This document shows, in pieces, positions 45,341-57,514 of a stretch of 64,000 nucleotides of DNA. Under the pieces are notes generated by a model, which did not search any database, was not told where the DNA came from, and worked only from the letters and a program-made list of their open reading frames with translations. The DNA is from Malachius bipustulatus (Eukaryota > Arthropoda > Insecta > Coleoptera > Melyridae): assembly GCA_910589415.1 (NCBI GenBank), contig OU342633.1, positions 37,330,210-37,394,209 on the forward strand. Reading direction: 5' to 3'. The translations under genes were made by a program, and so were the position numbers. Position 1 is the first letter of the stretch, and each line of letters begins with the position of its first letter.

Positions 45341-45363
45341 TATGTTATATAATATATCCTGAT
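45327..45363. repeat. 37-bp imperfect palindrome
   Basis: ATCAGGATATTATATA-TGT-TATATAATATATCCTGAT forms a long AT-rich stem at the end of the LTR-like fragment. Confidence 0.8.
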
Positions 45364-46310
45364 CGCACTTTCCAGATAGTCACTCTTCGTCTGATGGCTT
45401 TCAAAACTACTCTGACTCTCTATGCGCAGACAGCGCTCTGTATATACCATGACAGGTGACTTAAAGAATGACAATCCTAAACGATTTGCGTCACGAATTG
45501 GCGCGAGATCGAGAAGTTCGTTCTAGAAACAGCCGTGAGAAGCTCTGTTATAAGTTATGACACCTGTCAAGGGACTGTCGCGATGCACATTCCAACAGGC
45601 CAGAATCGACGCAAACAAAGAACAGATGTTCGATGATCCTAACCCAACTTCTATGATGTTTACAAATTATCAAACGTAAACAAATCAATTCAGTTTCAAA
45701 TAAATCGGGTATATTTCGTCACTGCTATAACAACTGCTATACTGATGCTATCTCGTAACAATGTAGATAAATCATTTAAATGTGGAATTCTACTACACAA
45801 TACATTCATTTTTAAGGTGATAGGGCTTGTATTATTAATGATCAATGCAAACGAATTCATTTTCGAGCTCTTTACTTTCTCTAATTATTGTAACGTAAAT
45901 GTTTGTAATATGTTATGTACATAATCTGTTTGGAATAGAATGAAAGTCATATTTGTCTAATTCTGATTAAACCAACCTCGAGATTAATGGATAAAATTGA
46001 TTAGAAAGGAGTAACGGACTGTACCTACTCTATCTAATCAAGTAACGCATACAGCATAGATACGATCGAGGATAAGCCAACAGGTAATCCTTGATATGAT
46101 GCTCTTACAATTCCTCCAAAAACACAAAAGCACCGTCAAAAATTGGAAGACAAAAAATTTCAACAGTTTTTTTAAAAATCCTTAATTTTTAATTTTTTGC
46201 TCTGATGATGGTTTCTACGATTCGAAATGCATATTCTTAATCAGCAACGCAAACTCAATAATCTATACGATCTCAAAACAAATATAAAGAATACGAAGAA
46301 AAATCATATG
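45364..46310. other. No gene recognised
   Basis: 45470-45640 is GC-richer and contains AGAACAGATGTTCGATG, shared with 11800, so some interspersed-element sequence is present. Otherwise nothing supported. Confidence 0.35.
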
Positions 46311-46316
46311 AAGAAT

Positions 46317-46435
46317 ATCCTGGTCACGGCACCATTTGTCGCGTTTATTCTTCTTTGAGACAATTGTCGGGGTAAATATATTTTGTGTTTGAATATTTTT
46401 GGCATATTTTGATAATTATTGTCGACTGCTGAAGG
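46317..46435 (-). mobile_element. LTR end with tRNA-His-type primer-binding site, minus orientation
   Basis: ATCCTGGTCACGGCACCA (46317-46334) followed by TTTGTCGCGTTTATTCTTCT, TTGAGACAATTGTCGGGGTA and GTTTGAATATTTTTGGC repeats the arrangement at 37361 in the same orientation. Confidence 0.75.
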
Positions 46436-48269
46436 TACTTATATTATTTATAACCTCCAGTCAAAGAATTATCGAATATAATTTTTCAAAATTAATATTT
46501 GTTTGAAAGGTAAATCGATCACGAGGATTTTAAATTTGCTACTAATAAGTATCTAATGAATTCCCCTAATGTCGTAATTTCAAGTCAAGAACTTGATTGA
46601 TATCGATTAGAATATTTCATAAAAAACACAAATTACGAGTTGCTAGTTAATTAAAACCCAATCAAAACGACAATAATGACCGGAATAAGGATAATTTCTC
46701 GAGAAGTTGAATTAAACTTTCGCGGAAGTATTATAAGGGTATTATGGGGGAGGATGGAGTGAAAAATGGCCGGCGAGAAAACAAAAGCTAGCTGGAAACA
46801 AGGCCCTCGCAACATCTGCGGGGAAACAAGGACGGAAAACCTTCGGGAAATTGGATGGCAGTTTTCCCGACTCACTACGAGAGGGACCTCGAGTTATGCG
46901 GGAATGAAACAATATACAAAGTTACAACTATTCTTTTCCGCACGAGAGGCGGTCCGACTGCAACGGGGAAATGGCAAAATGCTCTGGAAAGTGGAAACTT
47001 TATAACAAGTGGAATTAGTTTTCTCTAATAATAATTATTATTGGTTTAACGAGGTCGTATAACGTATACGTTGACGGGTTGACACTCGCTAGAGAGGGTA
47101 TTGATTTTTAATATTTTATCTTCCAGGAAGTCGAACTAATAGCCATTCCATGATATATCGCAAAGACGTGCGTGCTTTCAGCCATCCCGGCGTTCATACA
47201 ATCAAAATGAAAAACCTAAAAAAAATTGAAGAAAATAAACAACTGTCGTAAAAATACCAACTGGTAGAAATCTAAAACTCATCACTTATACACACTCAAC
47301 TACATGTCATATTATGTAGTAATTCCCCTTATAACGTAAAAATACATTTGATTTCTCAAATATCGCGGTTTGCTGCCGGATATTTATTTTGGGGAGGGAA
47401 GAGTAGATAAATTTATCGATAATTCTACTTACCTCTCTTTTGTATTATCCTACTATCCGTCATCGTAATTGATTTAGTCGTTAGAAATTGATATCTTAAT
47501 CCCGATGAACGATATGCTAATTTCATTCAGCAACAATAGTTAGTTATCGCAAAGTTCGTGGTTCGATGAACACAACACACCCATCTCTTCATTTCCTCTA
47601 CCCTACATGGAAAAGGAGAAGCGAAAAGGAACAGGAGAGTCCAGATCGGTCCGTCGAAACAGTCAGTCGTCGAACCTGTCGCATCCGGGATTCGCAGTTC
47701 GTTATAGTGAAGGGTCGTCAGATACCCTCCTAAATCGTGTTAATAATTTATAATTATTTATTTATATATTTCAGTTGGGTATAATTGGTTAAATAAATAA
47801 ATAAATAATACAATTCGTAATAATTAATCGTATCATGAACTTAAATTAACTACGCCTTACAACTACGGTTTATAATCGTTAATTAAATAAAGTGATCTAC
47901 AACCAAAGATCAAGACACAGAGAGCAGACGGAAGGTCAGTAGGTAACTACTTATTCCTTATTCGAATAATTACTTTGCTTCTACCTACTCCTGTTTCCCT
48001 TTGGGCTAAGCCCTGGTCCTTCATCCTGTAATATCAAAATTACCACTAGTAAAGCACTGCCCCAAACAATCACAAATCACAATGATTAATTTTACATTAT
48101 TTTTTGTAATTATTTATAATAACATAGAATTACTTTGACCTTTTGTTTTTCATTGTAAATGTAAATATTAAAATAAAATATAAAAATGATGTTTTTCTTT
48201 CACCAAAATTGGTCGTTTTAAATATTTAAATAATTAAATAATAATACAGTTTAATAATACCTAAATGCC
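46436..48269. other. No gene recognised; one shared repeat piece
   Basis: 46740-47010 is unique-looking and GC-richer, open on both strands (79 codons plus, 74 minus), without motifs. 47345-47440 repeats the 6565-6660 segment. At 47661 AGTCAGTCGTCGAACC resembles an arthropod initiator, with AGTTCG about 32 bp downstream in a unique, GC-richer setting; it could be a TATA-less promoter, but no exon can be assigned. Confidence 0.3.
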
Positions 48270-48464
48270 TTATTTGAGGAATGGTCTCATCAAATACAAA
48301 TACCATTCGAGCTTAGATTTCTTCAAGAAGAAGGTCAATAGATCTGCATAAATTTTATTGAAAATTGAACAGTCTTCTTTATCAAAGACACACTTCGGTA
48401 AATAGAAAATATTTAAAATAACAGAAAAAAGATATTCGGGCAATGTTTCATCCAAGCTTTTATT
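48270..48464 (-). CDS. Candidate terminal coding exon, unidentified protein
   Basis: On the minus strand a good 3' splice acceptor (GTGATATTTTCCCAG|AATAAAAGC) at 48465 is followed in phase 0 by 64 codons: NKSLDETLPEYLFSVIL, then NIFYLPKCVFDKEDCS, then IFNKIYADLLTFFLKKSKLE and WYLYLMRPFLK, ending at TAA 48270-48272. The open frame extends upstream to an ATG at 48521, but the pyrimidine-rich acceptor suggests the exon starts at 48464. Composition (amphipathic, Leu/Phe/Lys-rich with scattered Asp/Glu) looks like a folded helical protein. An ATTAAA polyadenylation-type signal lies near 48250. I do not recognise the family, and upstream exons would be at higher coordinates. Confidence 0.4.
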   Translation of the reverse strand, partial: NKSLDETLPEYLFSVILNIFYLPKCVFDKEDCSIFNKIYADLLTFFLKKSKLEWYLYLMRPFLK

Positions 48465-48939
48465 CTGGGAAAATATCACAACACAACTTATTTTTAAAAC
48501 TCTAAAATTAGACACGCACATACAAACTGAAAATAAAAATATCTCCGCACTACTCAGCAGTTAAATATTCCAGTACCGCTTGAAGTATAATAATAATGCA
48601 ACCATACATGCATAACGATTACTAATTAGTATCATAATAATTAGTGTCGCCGTAAGGAAATATGTGTCAAGACTGTCTAATAAATATATTTACAAAAAAA
48701 AATTCTTCGCAGCAGCGATATTTATCTTGGTTCTCTGGTCCCGCCAATTTTTTCCAATACGACCGTAATATTTAATTTACCATACCACCTTATTATATCT
48801 TAAGCCAACCTGGAACGTACATCCTTCATTCCATAAAATACATTGGGTCAAGGTAAAAAAAAGTATTTTCGGAAAAAGGATTTTGTTCTGAAAATAAAAT
48901 ACTTTGAATCCAACTGCTCCAACTGCCTATTGACAATGC

Positions 48940-49060
48940 TTATTAGAATCTTAGCGCCTATTAGAATTAACTTCGAGAACAAGTTTGTTCTTGACTTTTC
49001 GCTTTCCATTCCCGGAACAATCGAGGTAGTAATAGCTTCTAGGCGTCCTCTATGGCTTCC
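48940..49060 (+). repeat. Interspersed repeat shared with 50660-50760
   Basis: CTTCGARAACAAGTDWGTTCTTGA, TTTTCGCTTTCCATTCCCGG and AACAWTCGAGGYARTAAYAGCTTCTAG occur at both sites in the same orientation. Probably part of an LTR U3, since a TATA-like GGGTATATAAAGGCAG follows at 49336 in the first copy. Confidence 0.65.
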
Positions 49061-49335
49061 TTACAGTGATAAATTTGAATTATAATATTCACCAGAACTT
49101 CTCTCTACTTCTCTACTCCCCTGTTATCAGATGCGACGTTTGGTGGAAAATTCTGGATCATAAAAGGGAAACTTCGAGAACTATATGTATACCTAATGCG
49201 AAGAGCCTACCTCGATGTCTAGAAGCTACTACGATTAAGAATGTTCATGCAAGGAATAGAATATTCGGAAGAAGATCCAGAAAAAGGAGTTCGGGAAGTA
49301 GTTAATAGTTCTAGAAGGCGTTCCAGAAGAACACC

Positions 49336-49352
49336 AAGGGTATATAAAGGCA
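49336..49352 (+). promoter_or_regulatory. TATA-box core promoter, probably LTR-derived
   Basis: AAGGGTATATAAAGGCAG sits just after CTAGAAGGCGTTCCAGAAGA, resembling the CATTCTAGAAAGTCACCCAG then GGGTGTATA arrangement at 45130-45170. It is followed immediately by the TIR-family element, which would truncate the LTR. Confidence 0.45.
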
Positions 49353-49815
49353 GTTTCAAAACATGTGTCTGAAAATGAAATGTGTGATTCTGCAAACGCA
49401 AACGGTTGGTGGAGATTTTAGGGTTGCTTGAAATTTTTTTAACCCTAATTTCTACGATACTGGGACAATTGGCGTCGTGAAAAAACAGTTTAAACGGTCA
49501 ATGTTTTCTACATAAAAAAGGTGCTTTTTGTCAAAACCGTCAACATAAACTGTTTTCGAGAAAAACAGCATTTTACGACGAAGATTACATGTTTTTTTGT
49601 GGGCAAAAACATTACTTATTTTTGATAATTTTTTATGATTGGTTTCCATGTCATAACACAATTTATTAGCCCTCAAAAAGTAGGCAATATTAATGACGCG
49701 AGATATAAGTATGCAAAAGTTCAGTTTTAAATCCCAAGCGGTTCCTGAGATATCGTCAAATAACAGTTTTTTTTTTTTTTTTTGACACCCTGTATCTCGA
49801 AAATAGTACTTGGAT
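49353..49815. mobile_element. TIR-family element ('GACACCCTGTATCTCGAAAA'), copy 2, left end truncated
   Basis: It carries the interior blocks of the 58.2-kb copy (TTTCAAAACATGTGTCTG; TTCTACGATACTGGGACAATT; AAACGGTCAATGTTTTCTACA; GTTTTCGAGAAAAACAGC) and the right end GCGGTTCCTGAGATATCGTC, a T-tract, then GACACCCTGTATCTCGAAAA. The left CACCGTTTTTGAGA end is missing. Confidence 0.7.
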
Positions 49816-49939
49816 CCATGTTAATAGGAATTTTTTTCTTAGAACGAGGCACGAAATCATACCTTTCTTTCATTTTCCGTTTTTCATTGTTTCATTGTAC
49901 TTTTTTTCGTACTTTCATTTTCCGACAATGTTTTGAAAC

Positions 49940-50110
49940 ACGCAGTCTTCAGTGTAAAAGCGCTAAAAGACCTACGCCTACGCCAGAAAGCTATAGGCAG
50001 TTAGAGGAGCGCTAACTATAGGGAGGGCACAATGGATCCCAACAGGTCGCAGTGCACACCTACATAAGGCCTCCCTTACAGACACTGTATGATTTACGGA
50101 AACTCAGAAT
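49940..50110 (+). repeat. Possible LINE 3' terminal fragment
   Basis: AAGCGCTAAAAGACCTACGC...CGCTAACTATAGGGAGGGCAC then AATGGATCCC resembles the short coding tail plus 'GGGCACAATGGATCC' type 3' UTR seen in some insect LINEs. This is recognition from general familiarity and weak. Confidence 0.25.
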
Positions 50111-50239
50111 GTAGGTAAGTAGTGTTCAGCGAGAATTGTAGATTCAAGTAGTAACGAAATCCGAGGCTTTCGTTTATAATAATTCAAATTAATTACAAAT
50201 ACTTATTAGAGACAGTTTATTTCATTTAATCAGTTCGAA

Positions 50240-50430
50240 GCAGGAAAACAAGGTTTTTGCGGCGGCGATAGCGACCTTATCACTCCGCCGTCGGCTATAA
50301 AGCATCCGAAAGAACGGACAGTGCTTGTTTGGGTATTGATTGAACATCAAGCATTAAACTCCTGCCAGGTGTACTGAGCCTGCAGGAGCCAGCACCCCGC
50401 GGTGGATGTACTGAGTCGGTTAATTGGCTT
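50240..50430 (+). promoter_or_regulatory. Possible TATA-type promoter in a unique GC-richer patch
   Basis: GTCGGCTATAAAGCATCCG at 50292 is a TATA box. About 30 bp downstream lies GAACGGACAGTGCTTG, an initiator-like start. No coding exon follows that I can identify. Confidence 0.25.
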
Positions 50431-50760
50431 TCCAAAATTATCGTCGAACACACAGAAGGAAAATTTGCAAGAATATTTTATGGTTTGGAGAAATAAAACA
50501 AAATTTTCTTGTGCTATACTCAAAAAAAATTTAAAATTCTTTATCCATTGAATCTATAAAATACGATAACGAAAACTAAAAATGAAAATACTTTAATAAA
50601 ATAAAAATAAAAATAGCTCCAGGCCTGACATTGCTTATAAGAAGTAAGAACTAGAACCTTATAGCGCCTTCGAGAATGAACTTCGAAAACAAGTAAGTTC
50701 TTGAATTTTCGCTTTCCATTCCCGGAACATTCGAGGCAATAACAGCTTCTAGACCTTATT

Positions 50761-52205
50761 TATAGACCTTCTGAAAGGCTTATTTTCTCGATGATAAGTC
50801 TCGAAGTTTCCTTTTTTTGACCGAGATTTTAGACTGAAATTTCCAAGTGCTTTTACACAACTTGAGTGTTCCGTCAATATATTAATATTAAGCATATTAA
50901 TGTATGTATGTCCCTGCGAAAAGAATACAAAGACGAGTTGTAGGTTCTAATTCTATAAATATAGTATAGAAAAGCAGCATAAATCTGGGTCCTCGGGTCT
51001 TGGCAACAATGACCAACCAATCGGAACTGAGTTTATATGCACATGAGTAAGCACATACTTAAAAAGTATAATTATTATTCCTGTCTAATCTCACAAAATA
51101 TGTTAAAGGAATTTATGGTCTTCGAGATGTTTTTGTCTTTGATTGAGCGATGTATGATGCAGGTTAGGTATGTATAGAAACAATAAATAAATAATACATC
51201 AAACAGCAGAAAACAAGACACTTTCACTTTATTACAATCAACTTAATATGCAAATCACTTAAGCGAAACCACAACAATAATAAAGCATTTCAAAGCAAGT
51301 TCAAGTTGCAAATAAAATCAGTCTAGCCTATAGCTCATTCATAATTAAAATAAGTAAATACATACATACATACTTCCAATTCAAACTAGAAATTTAACTC
51401 GTTATAAGTATTAGACATCTGCATAACATTATCACAAATTTGAATGAATGAGTTTTGGTCTGATGATAATATTTGACAGACAGTGATAGTGGTGGTGGCG
51501 GCGGTATAATAGTGGGTCGTCATTGTTATTAAAGGTATATTCTTTCACGAGTGAAAACAATACAATCACCAGCACCACGCCAGATTTGCTTTTGAAATTA
51601 CTTCACTGAAAGGACGACTATGGAATTTCGGTAACAAAAGAGGGGCCAGATCCAATCGACCAACAAAACACTGACGCCGCCAAAGAAATAACCTTCAGCG
51701 GTTCATCACGCACGAAACAACTGTTCCTCTATTGGGCGTAAACGTCAGGTGAAGAGACCCCATATAATAAAACCTGCAACAAGGCAGGTCCTGTTTCATT
51801 TTAGTTTAGTTTAAAGTACTGAAAACAATCTCAAGTCTGAAGGCTCCCACTTGATTTCATTATCAGCTAAACAACTTTGAAATAAATACATGCAGGCAGG
51901 CATCAACATAGAACATAACCGGTTAATAGAACCGTAAAGGTGATCTAGATATGTAGGTTAACGTGAATAAGTTAGGAGAATACGAGAATGGTGAGAATGG
52001 TAATTGGCTACCGCAGGTTCATGTGAAAAAGTGAATTTCAGTAGAGCGATAAACATGCGAGATGGGTACATAAATGGGAATTTCTTATGAAATACTGAAG
52101 TAATTAAAGACTATTACTTAGTTTCAACAGTGTAAGTTGGAAAAAAATACAAAATAATGAGGGATTATTATATAGAAGAGTTCGTAGAATTGGGGAGGCA
52201 TTTAC
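50761..52205. other. No gene recognised
   Basis: 51190-51420 is AT-rich and could be non-coding transcript or intron. 51560-51800 is unique and GC-richer, with CCATATAATAAAACC then GCAACAAGGCAGGTCCTG. No coding frame of note. Confidence 0.3.
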
Positions 52206-52423
52206 CTTGCTGGTGCTGGTAAGTATAGCTTAATGGTTTTCCAAGGAGTTTCTAATCGTTCTGGCAACATCGCAAACCTTGTGTATTTTGGTGAACGAAC
52301 AGTAGATCTCGATTCTTCTGGATCGGCGATCGATCGATCGCAATCATTGGTCTCGAAGAAACAAGAAAAATAGCTTACCAACAGCATTATTAGTACCATA
52401 TTGTGGAAATAGAACAAGTACAT
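52206..52423 (-). CDS. Candidate first coding exon of a secreted or membrane protein
   Basis: The minus-strand ATG at 52423 opens a frame beginning MYLFYFHNMVLIMLLVSYFS, a plausible signal peptide. It continues CFFETNDCDRSIADPEESRS, then TVRSPKYTRFAMLPERLET and PWKTIKLYLPAPA. At 52206 it meets a splice donor (CAGCAAG|GTAAATG), and unspliced reading hits TAA immediately. Length to the donor is 72 codons plus two bases, so the next exon, at lower coordinates, would be entered mid-codon. Upstream, TTTCAGTGGTCG near 52460 resembles an arthropod initiator. Two other in-frame ATGs (codons 9 and 13) could be the true start and would still leave a hydrophobic leader. The family is not recognised. Confidence 0.45.
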
Positions 52424-53519
52424 GCAGCATGTCTTTAACTATGTATCAACGACCACTGAAACGTTAAAGTTATTGCTACTATAGTTATAGAAACGGAAGT
52501 ATAACGGTTTTACAACGTGTCTGGCACGAAAATGGGGGAACAATTTTCAGGTGAGAGATACGTTATAGCAACGACCCTGGAACTAATATAATTACGTCCC
52601 GCTGACGTAGCTGATACGTAATAATGTGGTATCCACTACTTGAACAGAATCGCCTGTTTATCTCAAACGCTGTTGTCTGTTGTACTCACTTTATTTGTCT
52701 TGCAACTATGCGGAAACAATTTTACATAATTTTGCTGTCTATACCTACTTTTACTGAATTATACAAAATGCCGCAGGTTAATACAAACACGTAAGCTAAT
52801 CTTACACAGTCAGCAGCAAAATATATGTCTTTGGTAATATTTTATTTAGTGATTAGCAGTGAGTTAAAAATTGAAACCGTGATAACTTAATCGTGAAGGC
52901 CAGAGTTCCAAAAATACCAACGCACTCGCAATTTTTTTTTTGAAAAAATTTTCCAAAAAATATTACAATGATTTTTCGATTACACATGACACCTTATGAG
53001 TTGGTTTAACATAGAATACTCATGAATACAAAATAAAATAAATAAACAAAAATTTGTAAGAATAATAATTGTTACTTGTTGTATATTGAAGAAAATTAGT
53101 AAAATTGCCATCTAATTGGGTAAAGTACTTATTCGTCACTACATTGTCAGTGACAAAAACTAAAAATATTCCCTGTAAAGTGATTGTCGCCGGAAAGTAG
53201 AAAAGAATTTTATTACTCTCCCCTAGCGACTACGGTGTATCGACTTCTAAGTCACCTAATCCTAATAGCTACTTTGTAGTTACAAGTGGTACTTGACGGT
53301 GCCATCTGGAACTATAATGAACCAGATAAGACTGACTAAATTACCAATCCAGTAAAGTTAAGCCCATATTAAATTAATGAATGAAAAAAAATCTGCCAAA
53401 CTCAATTGACATTAAAGTGTGCTAAACAGCACCAAACATATTCCAGGTCATATGGTCAGTCAGTCCTGCCTGATATCAGCTGATCTGACTGTGAAATAAA
53501 TGCAAGTGTGAGCACTGTA
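52424..53519. other. No gene recognised
   Basis: Upstream region of the candidate exon at 52206-52423, then AT-rich sequence. Confidence 0.35.
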
Positions 53520-54075
53520 AGCATGTTCTATACCTTGTAGTAATGAAACGCCTCTTATCAAAGTTGTAGTTACTTTATTGTATTTTTAAGAGTAACTGGA
53601 ACCTTAAAGTAACTGTGATATAAAACAAGTAGTGAAAATTACTTTGAAGTATTTTTCATTGGTAGCCACAGCGTTAGTTTTACTTTGAACCTTTTTACAA
53701 GGTTCCGCGACTTTGAAGTCAGTTTCAAGTCCCAACAACGTAGCCGCCACTTCAACAACTACTTTAAAGTTTAAGAAACTTTGAAGTAAATATTACGAAA
53801 CCTATGAAAGTGATTGCAACTATGATGATCATAATATTATTCAAGGTTCCAACTATTTTGAGATAATTTTATTAGTGACGATAACGTTTCGTAGACTTTA
53901 AAAACTACTAAGAAGAAACATAACTGTATCGATACATCGTAAAATAGCTACATTTACCTAAAAAGTCTAAATTGAGGTAATGCTAACTTTAGAGTGTCAT
54001 AAATTTAGTCTTAATACGTAATAACGACTTAGTGAAAGTTCCGATCACTTCAAATCACAGTGGCTGCTACTTTAT
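53520..54075. repeat. Cluster of ACTTTRAAGT-type palindromic motifs
   Basis: The decamer ACTTTGAAGT/ACTTTAAAGT or a one-base variant recurs about eight times, for example at about 53639, 53712, 53760 and 53776, with CTTAAAGTAAC, ACTTTGAACC and CTTCAAATC variants between. The spacing is irregular. It may be a degenerate MITE or a binding-site cluster. Confidence 0.5.
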
Positions 54076-54589
54076 TGCTGCTTGGGACAAATACGTTTCA
54101 GAATTTAATAGTCGAATTAAGGGTCGTGCTGGTGCTGGCGCTATGATGATACGACATATTGATTATGTATTTATTGCATATTAAGTAGATAGGGAATAAT
54201 TATTAAAATTGCTAAAGTAAGTTAATCCAAGAATACGGAGAATACAATGGCAACGCAATTATATTTGGTAATTAGGAAATTATACCGTATAAATACGCAT
54301 TACTTGAAATGTCATATTCAGGGCCGGATTATCCAGCAGACAATATTGGCAGTTGTCTAGAGGAGCGCCGATGATGGATTGTGAGCCGCGAAAGCGCCAT
54401 CACGCAGTAAACATTATTTAACAGTCCGAAAAACTGATTTTGTTGAATAACAATTCTTTTGTACAGCAGCTACGGGTATTATATATTTTTTATAATTCAA
54501 TACCGTGTAAGAAGCTTTTTAAAAATGTAACAGGAATAGGTGTAAACAAAATTCTATAAAAAGCTTCAAAAAGTAACATAGCAGGTGTT

Positions 54590-54970
54590 CCGTCATCGAT
54601 GCTCGCATTTTTAATTTCATCTTTCCTTACGCAATTTATCCTTTACTTGCATGACCCTTGTTATCCGTCCATAGACGGACACACTCGTGCGCATAAATCT
54701 TCAAACACTCACCACCAACACCAGTGACCAGTGGGAGTAAGAATGAGAATACAGAGCAGTGTCAAGGACGAGGAGACCAACCAGCACCCTTCGTCAGATG
54801 CTGTGGAAATCGTCGCGTCTCCCGCATCTTAAATTCGTCATTATCGTGTCCGATTAAAAGGCCGATCGCATTAATCGTGGCACACGCAGTACCATTCGCA
54901 AAACCGCAATTATTTGAATACTTCCGCATCGCCCGCACGGGTCACAGTGGTTCGCCCAGTGGTACAAAAG
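54590..54970. other. Unique GC-richer segment, possible regulatory or exon sequence
   Basis: An 86-codon plus frame (54724-54984) has no recognisable domain. TAAT-core sequences (CCGATTAAAAGG, GCATTAATCGTGG) occur in a non-repetitive background, as in some developmental enhancers. This is only an impression. Confidence 0.2.
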
Positions 54971-54984
54971 TAAACAGTTATTAA

Positions 54985-55997
54985 AATCATAATTATTATT
55001 ATTAATCCTGTCTATTATCTCCCGGTGTATCCTGTGCCCAGGTCCTTCGTCTAGATTTCGAACAAACTTTTCGGTCTTACAAGCCGACCTATTAAAATTT
55101 CCTAATTAACATCAAACCGCATCCGATTGGTTCCCCATTAAGAGAACCATTCATAGGGTCGGCCGCGGCTTGATTTAATGTTTTATTACATCATTCTTCA
55201 CAATCACAAGCCAAACGGGTGGCATATAAAAAATAGACTGATGCTGTTTTTTTTTTTTTGTTAACTAAGTACCTATTTAAATAAAATAAAAATCCATTGA
55301 GTTTCGGTCCGTAAAATTCAAGCATTAGTTGAAATGTCATTTTTCAAGAGCAACATCACAATTCTACTGCTGTGCCTAAAATAACGCACTTGCTCATTGC
55401 AACAATAATAATAAAAATTAATTACAAATTAATAAATTACTTTTAATTATAGGTAGGCGAAAATAGGGGACTTAATTAATAATGTTTCATTCTGTAAGCT
55501 CTGAAATTTCTCATTATCATCACCATCATGCACCATACTACAACAGCTCACATGACCGTGTGAGTCTAAATATAAAGTTCGCCATTTTGCAGCCATATAC
55601 AGCATACATTACAGTGATGAATTTGAATTATAATACTACTTATTAGATTAGGTATTATCAAGGTCAGGTTGTGCTATTGTAGAAGCTCGCATTTAACCTC
55701 GACTACGACTGTTTACCATATTTTATGGCATGGAGAAAAAAACTAAATGTTCATTCATGTTCTGAGGGTTTCCTCTAAATGGACAAATAAAATTTTAAAG
55801 ATCGTTCGTTGGTTTGGTCCATCGGTAGCCCACGCTTGTCGTTCGCCCATAGAAAATGTGAAGTTAGCACCCCCGAATGCAAATTTTGCAATTGCTTTCG
55901 CGCATTAGCTTGTCCATCATAATTCCATGATTGTCCACAACAAAAATGTCCAGGTACCTAACACTCAAAAAGTGGACGCTCCTCCTAATTCTGGATA
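54985..55997. other. No gene recognised
   Basis: TTACAGTGATGAATTTGAAT then TATAATA at 55612 repeats a string at 49059 (TTACAGTGATAAATTTGAAT). Nothing else supported. Confidence 0.35.
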
Positions 55998-55999
55998 TA

Positions 56000-56640
56000 C
56001 AGGGTGAGCCCGAAATGGCGGACACGGAATACAGGGTGTTGTAGAGGATGTTCAGAAAGACTGTAAATTTAAAACAAAAATTGTCTCCTCGCCTTCGTTA
56101 CTGATATATAGGGTGTCCTTTTTCTAAACTTTAAATCAAAACGGCAGTCCAATTTAAACAACCTCCAATGGCAAAGCACATGATTTGACATAACTATTAT
56201 ACGATAGCGTTTGCGCTTTATTTTTATTATTATCAGGAACGGAATTACAGGCATTCAAAGTTTAGCTATTCCCTGAGTTCGACAAAATTTTTCAATGTGG
56301 GGCATCGTTGTTCAAATTCGAGCTCAGCAATGCAACTAAAATAGATTTTGAATAATATTATCGGATATGTTTCCCCGCAACGATTATTGTTGTGAACATT
56401 GTTGAACTTTCCATTTCAAATGTTTCCATGGTAATATCTGTCTGGGTATTATTGTAGACCTACACATTATTTTTCTGCCTTAAGAAGGGTAGTGCAGTGT
56501 TGTGACTTTTTTTTCCACAAAAGTGGTTATATCTTCTTAAGAGAGCCATACTGGAGAAAACAGTAAATAAAACTTAGAATTCTTAATCCACAATGGATGC
56601 TGTGGTGCTGTCCGTGTCCGCCATTTCGGGATCAACCCTG
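56000..56640. mobile_element. TA-flanked MITE with CAGGGT(T)GA..CCCGAAATGGCGGACACGG ends
   Basis: The left TA|CAGGGTGAGCCCGAAATGG then CGGACACGG is opposed by CCGTGTCCGCCATTTCGGGA then TCAACCCTG|TA, a terminal inverted repeat of about 30 bp with TA on both sides. Inside are further MITE-like termini (TACAGGGTGTTGTAGAGG at 56030 and TATAGGGTGTCCTTTTTC at 56107), so it may contain a nested element. A minus 61-codon frame across these is not a gene. Confidence 0.85.
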
Positions 56641-56811
56641 TATTAACATTTTTATTTACAATTTTGGTTTAATAAAAAAATACATAGACAAATGAACTTA
56701 ATCTAAAAATTAAGTTATTTGGTCAAAAATAAGGTAAATTAAGAAGAGAACTGCAAAATGTTTGTCTTACAAAGTTTTGCGATTACGTGAAAACACTTGG
56801 AAATATGTAAT

Positions 56812-56932
56812 GTGGAAATAGTGGAAATAATGGACATAAAGTGGAAATAGTAGAAATCATGTGTAAATAGTAGAAATAAGTAAAGTGGAAAGATTGAAAT
56901 GACGTGAAAATAGTGGAATAAACGCCCCCTCG
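56812..56932. repeat. Short minisatellite GTGGAAATAGT
   Basis: Imperfect repeats of GTGGAAATAGT/AGTAGAAATAAG, 11-18 bp apart, run for about 120 bp. Confidence 0.7.
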
Positions 56933-57514
56933 AATTAAACGAATGTAAAACCCGACCTAAAAATCAAGTACAAAAATGAACCGAATACAAAAAAAAAATG
57001 CAATAAATGACATAAATCAGAACGCAATACAATGAGAATGCAAAAATAAAAGAAAAAAATCAAATATACAGGAGCACAAGAAGCCTTGTTCGTTCGGTGA
57101 TTGTGGAATTCCTTTTGCTTTCATTTTGTGTTATATTGGCGCCGTTCACTTTTCAGTTTCATAGAGGGATTGCTTAACACAAAACAGATAGGCCTGAAAA
57201 GGTCCATGAATAGAACAAAATTACAATAGGGATTCTAACCTGCTCGGTATATATCAATTTTATAGAGGGAATCCCTGTTGCCTGGGACCAACGACTTCGA
57301 AGAAAAATAGCTTTGTATCTCTCGGTCTACAACCATATAACTAATAGATTTCACTCGGCCAGGTCTGCTTGTGAACCGTATGGTTTTATACTTTCGATTT
57401 TATTATTACAGCTTTGCTGAAAAAACTTTTATCTTCGCGCAGGAATACAATAAGCACCCACAGGCCACAGGTGTCTCAGAAAGCATGGATCAAAGTACGA
57501 AATCCTTATAAAAA

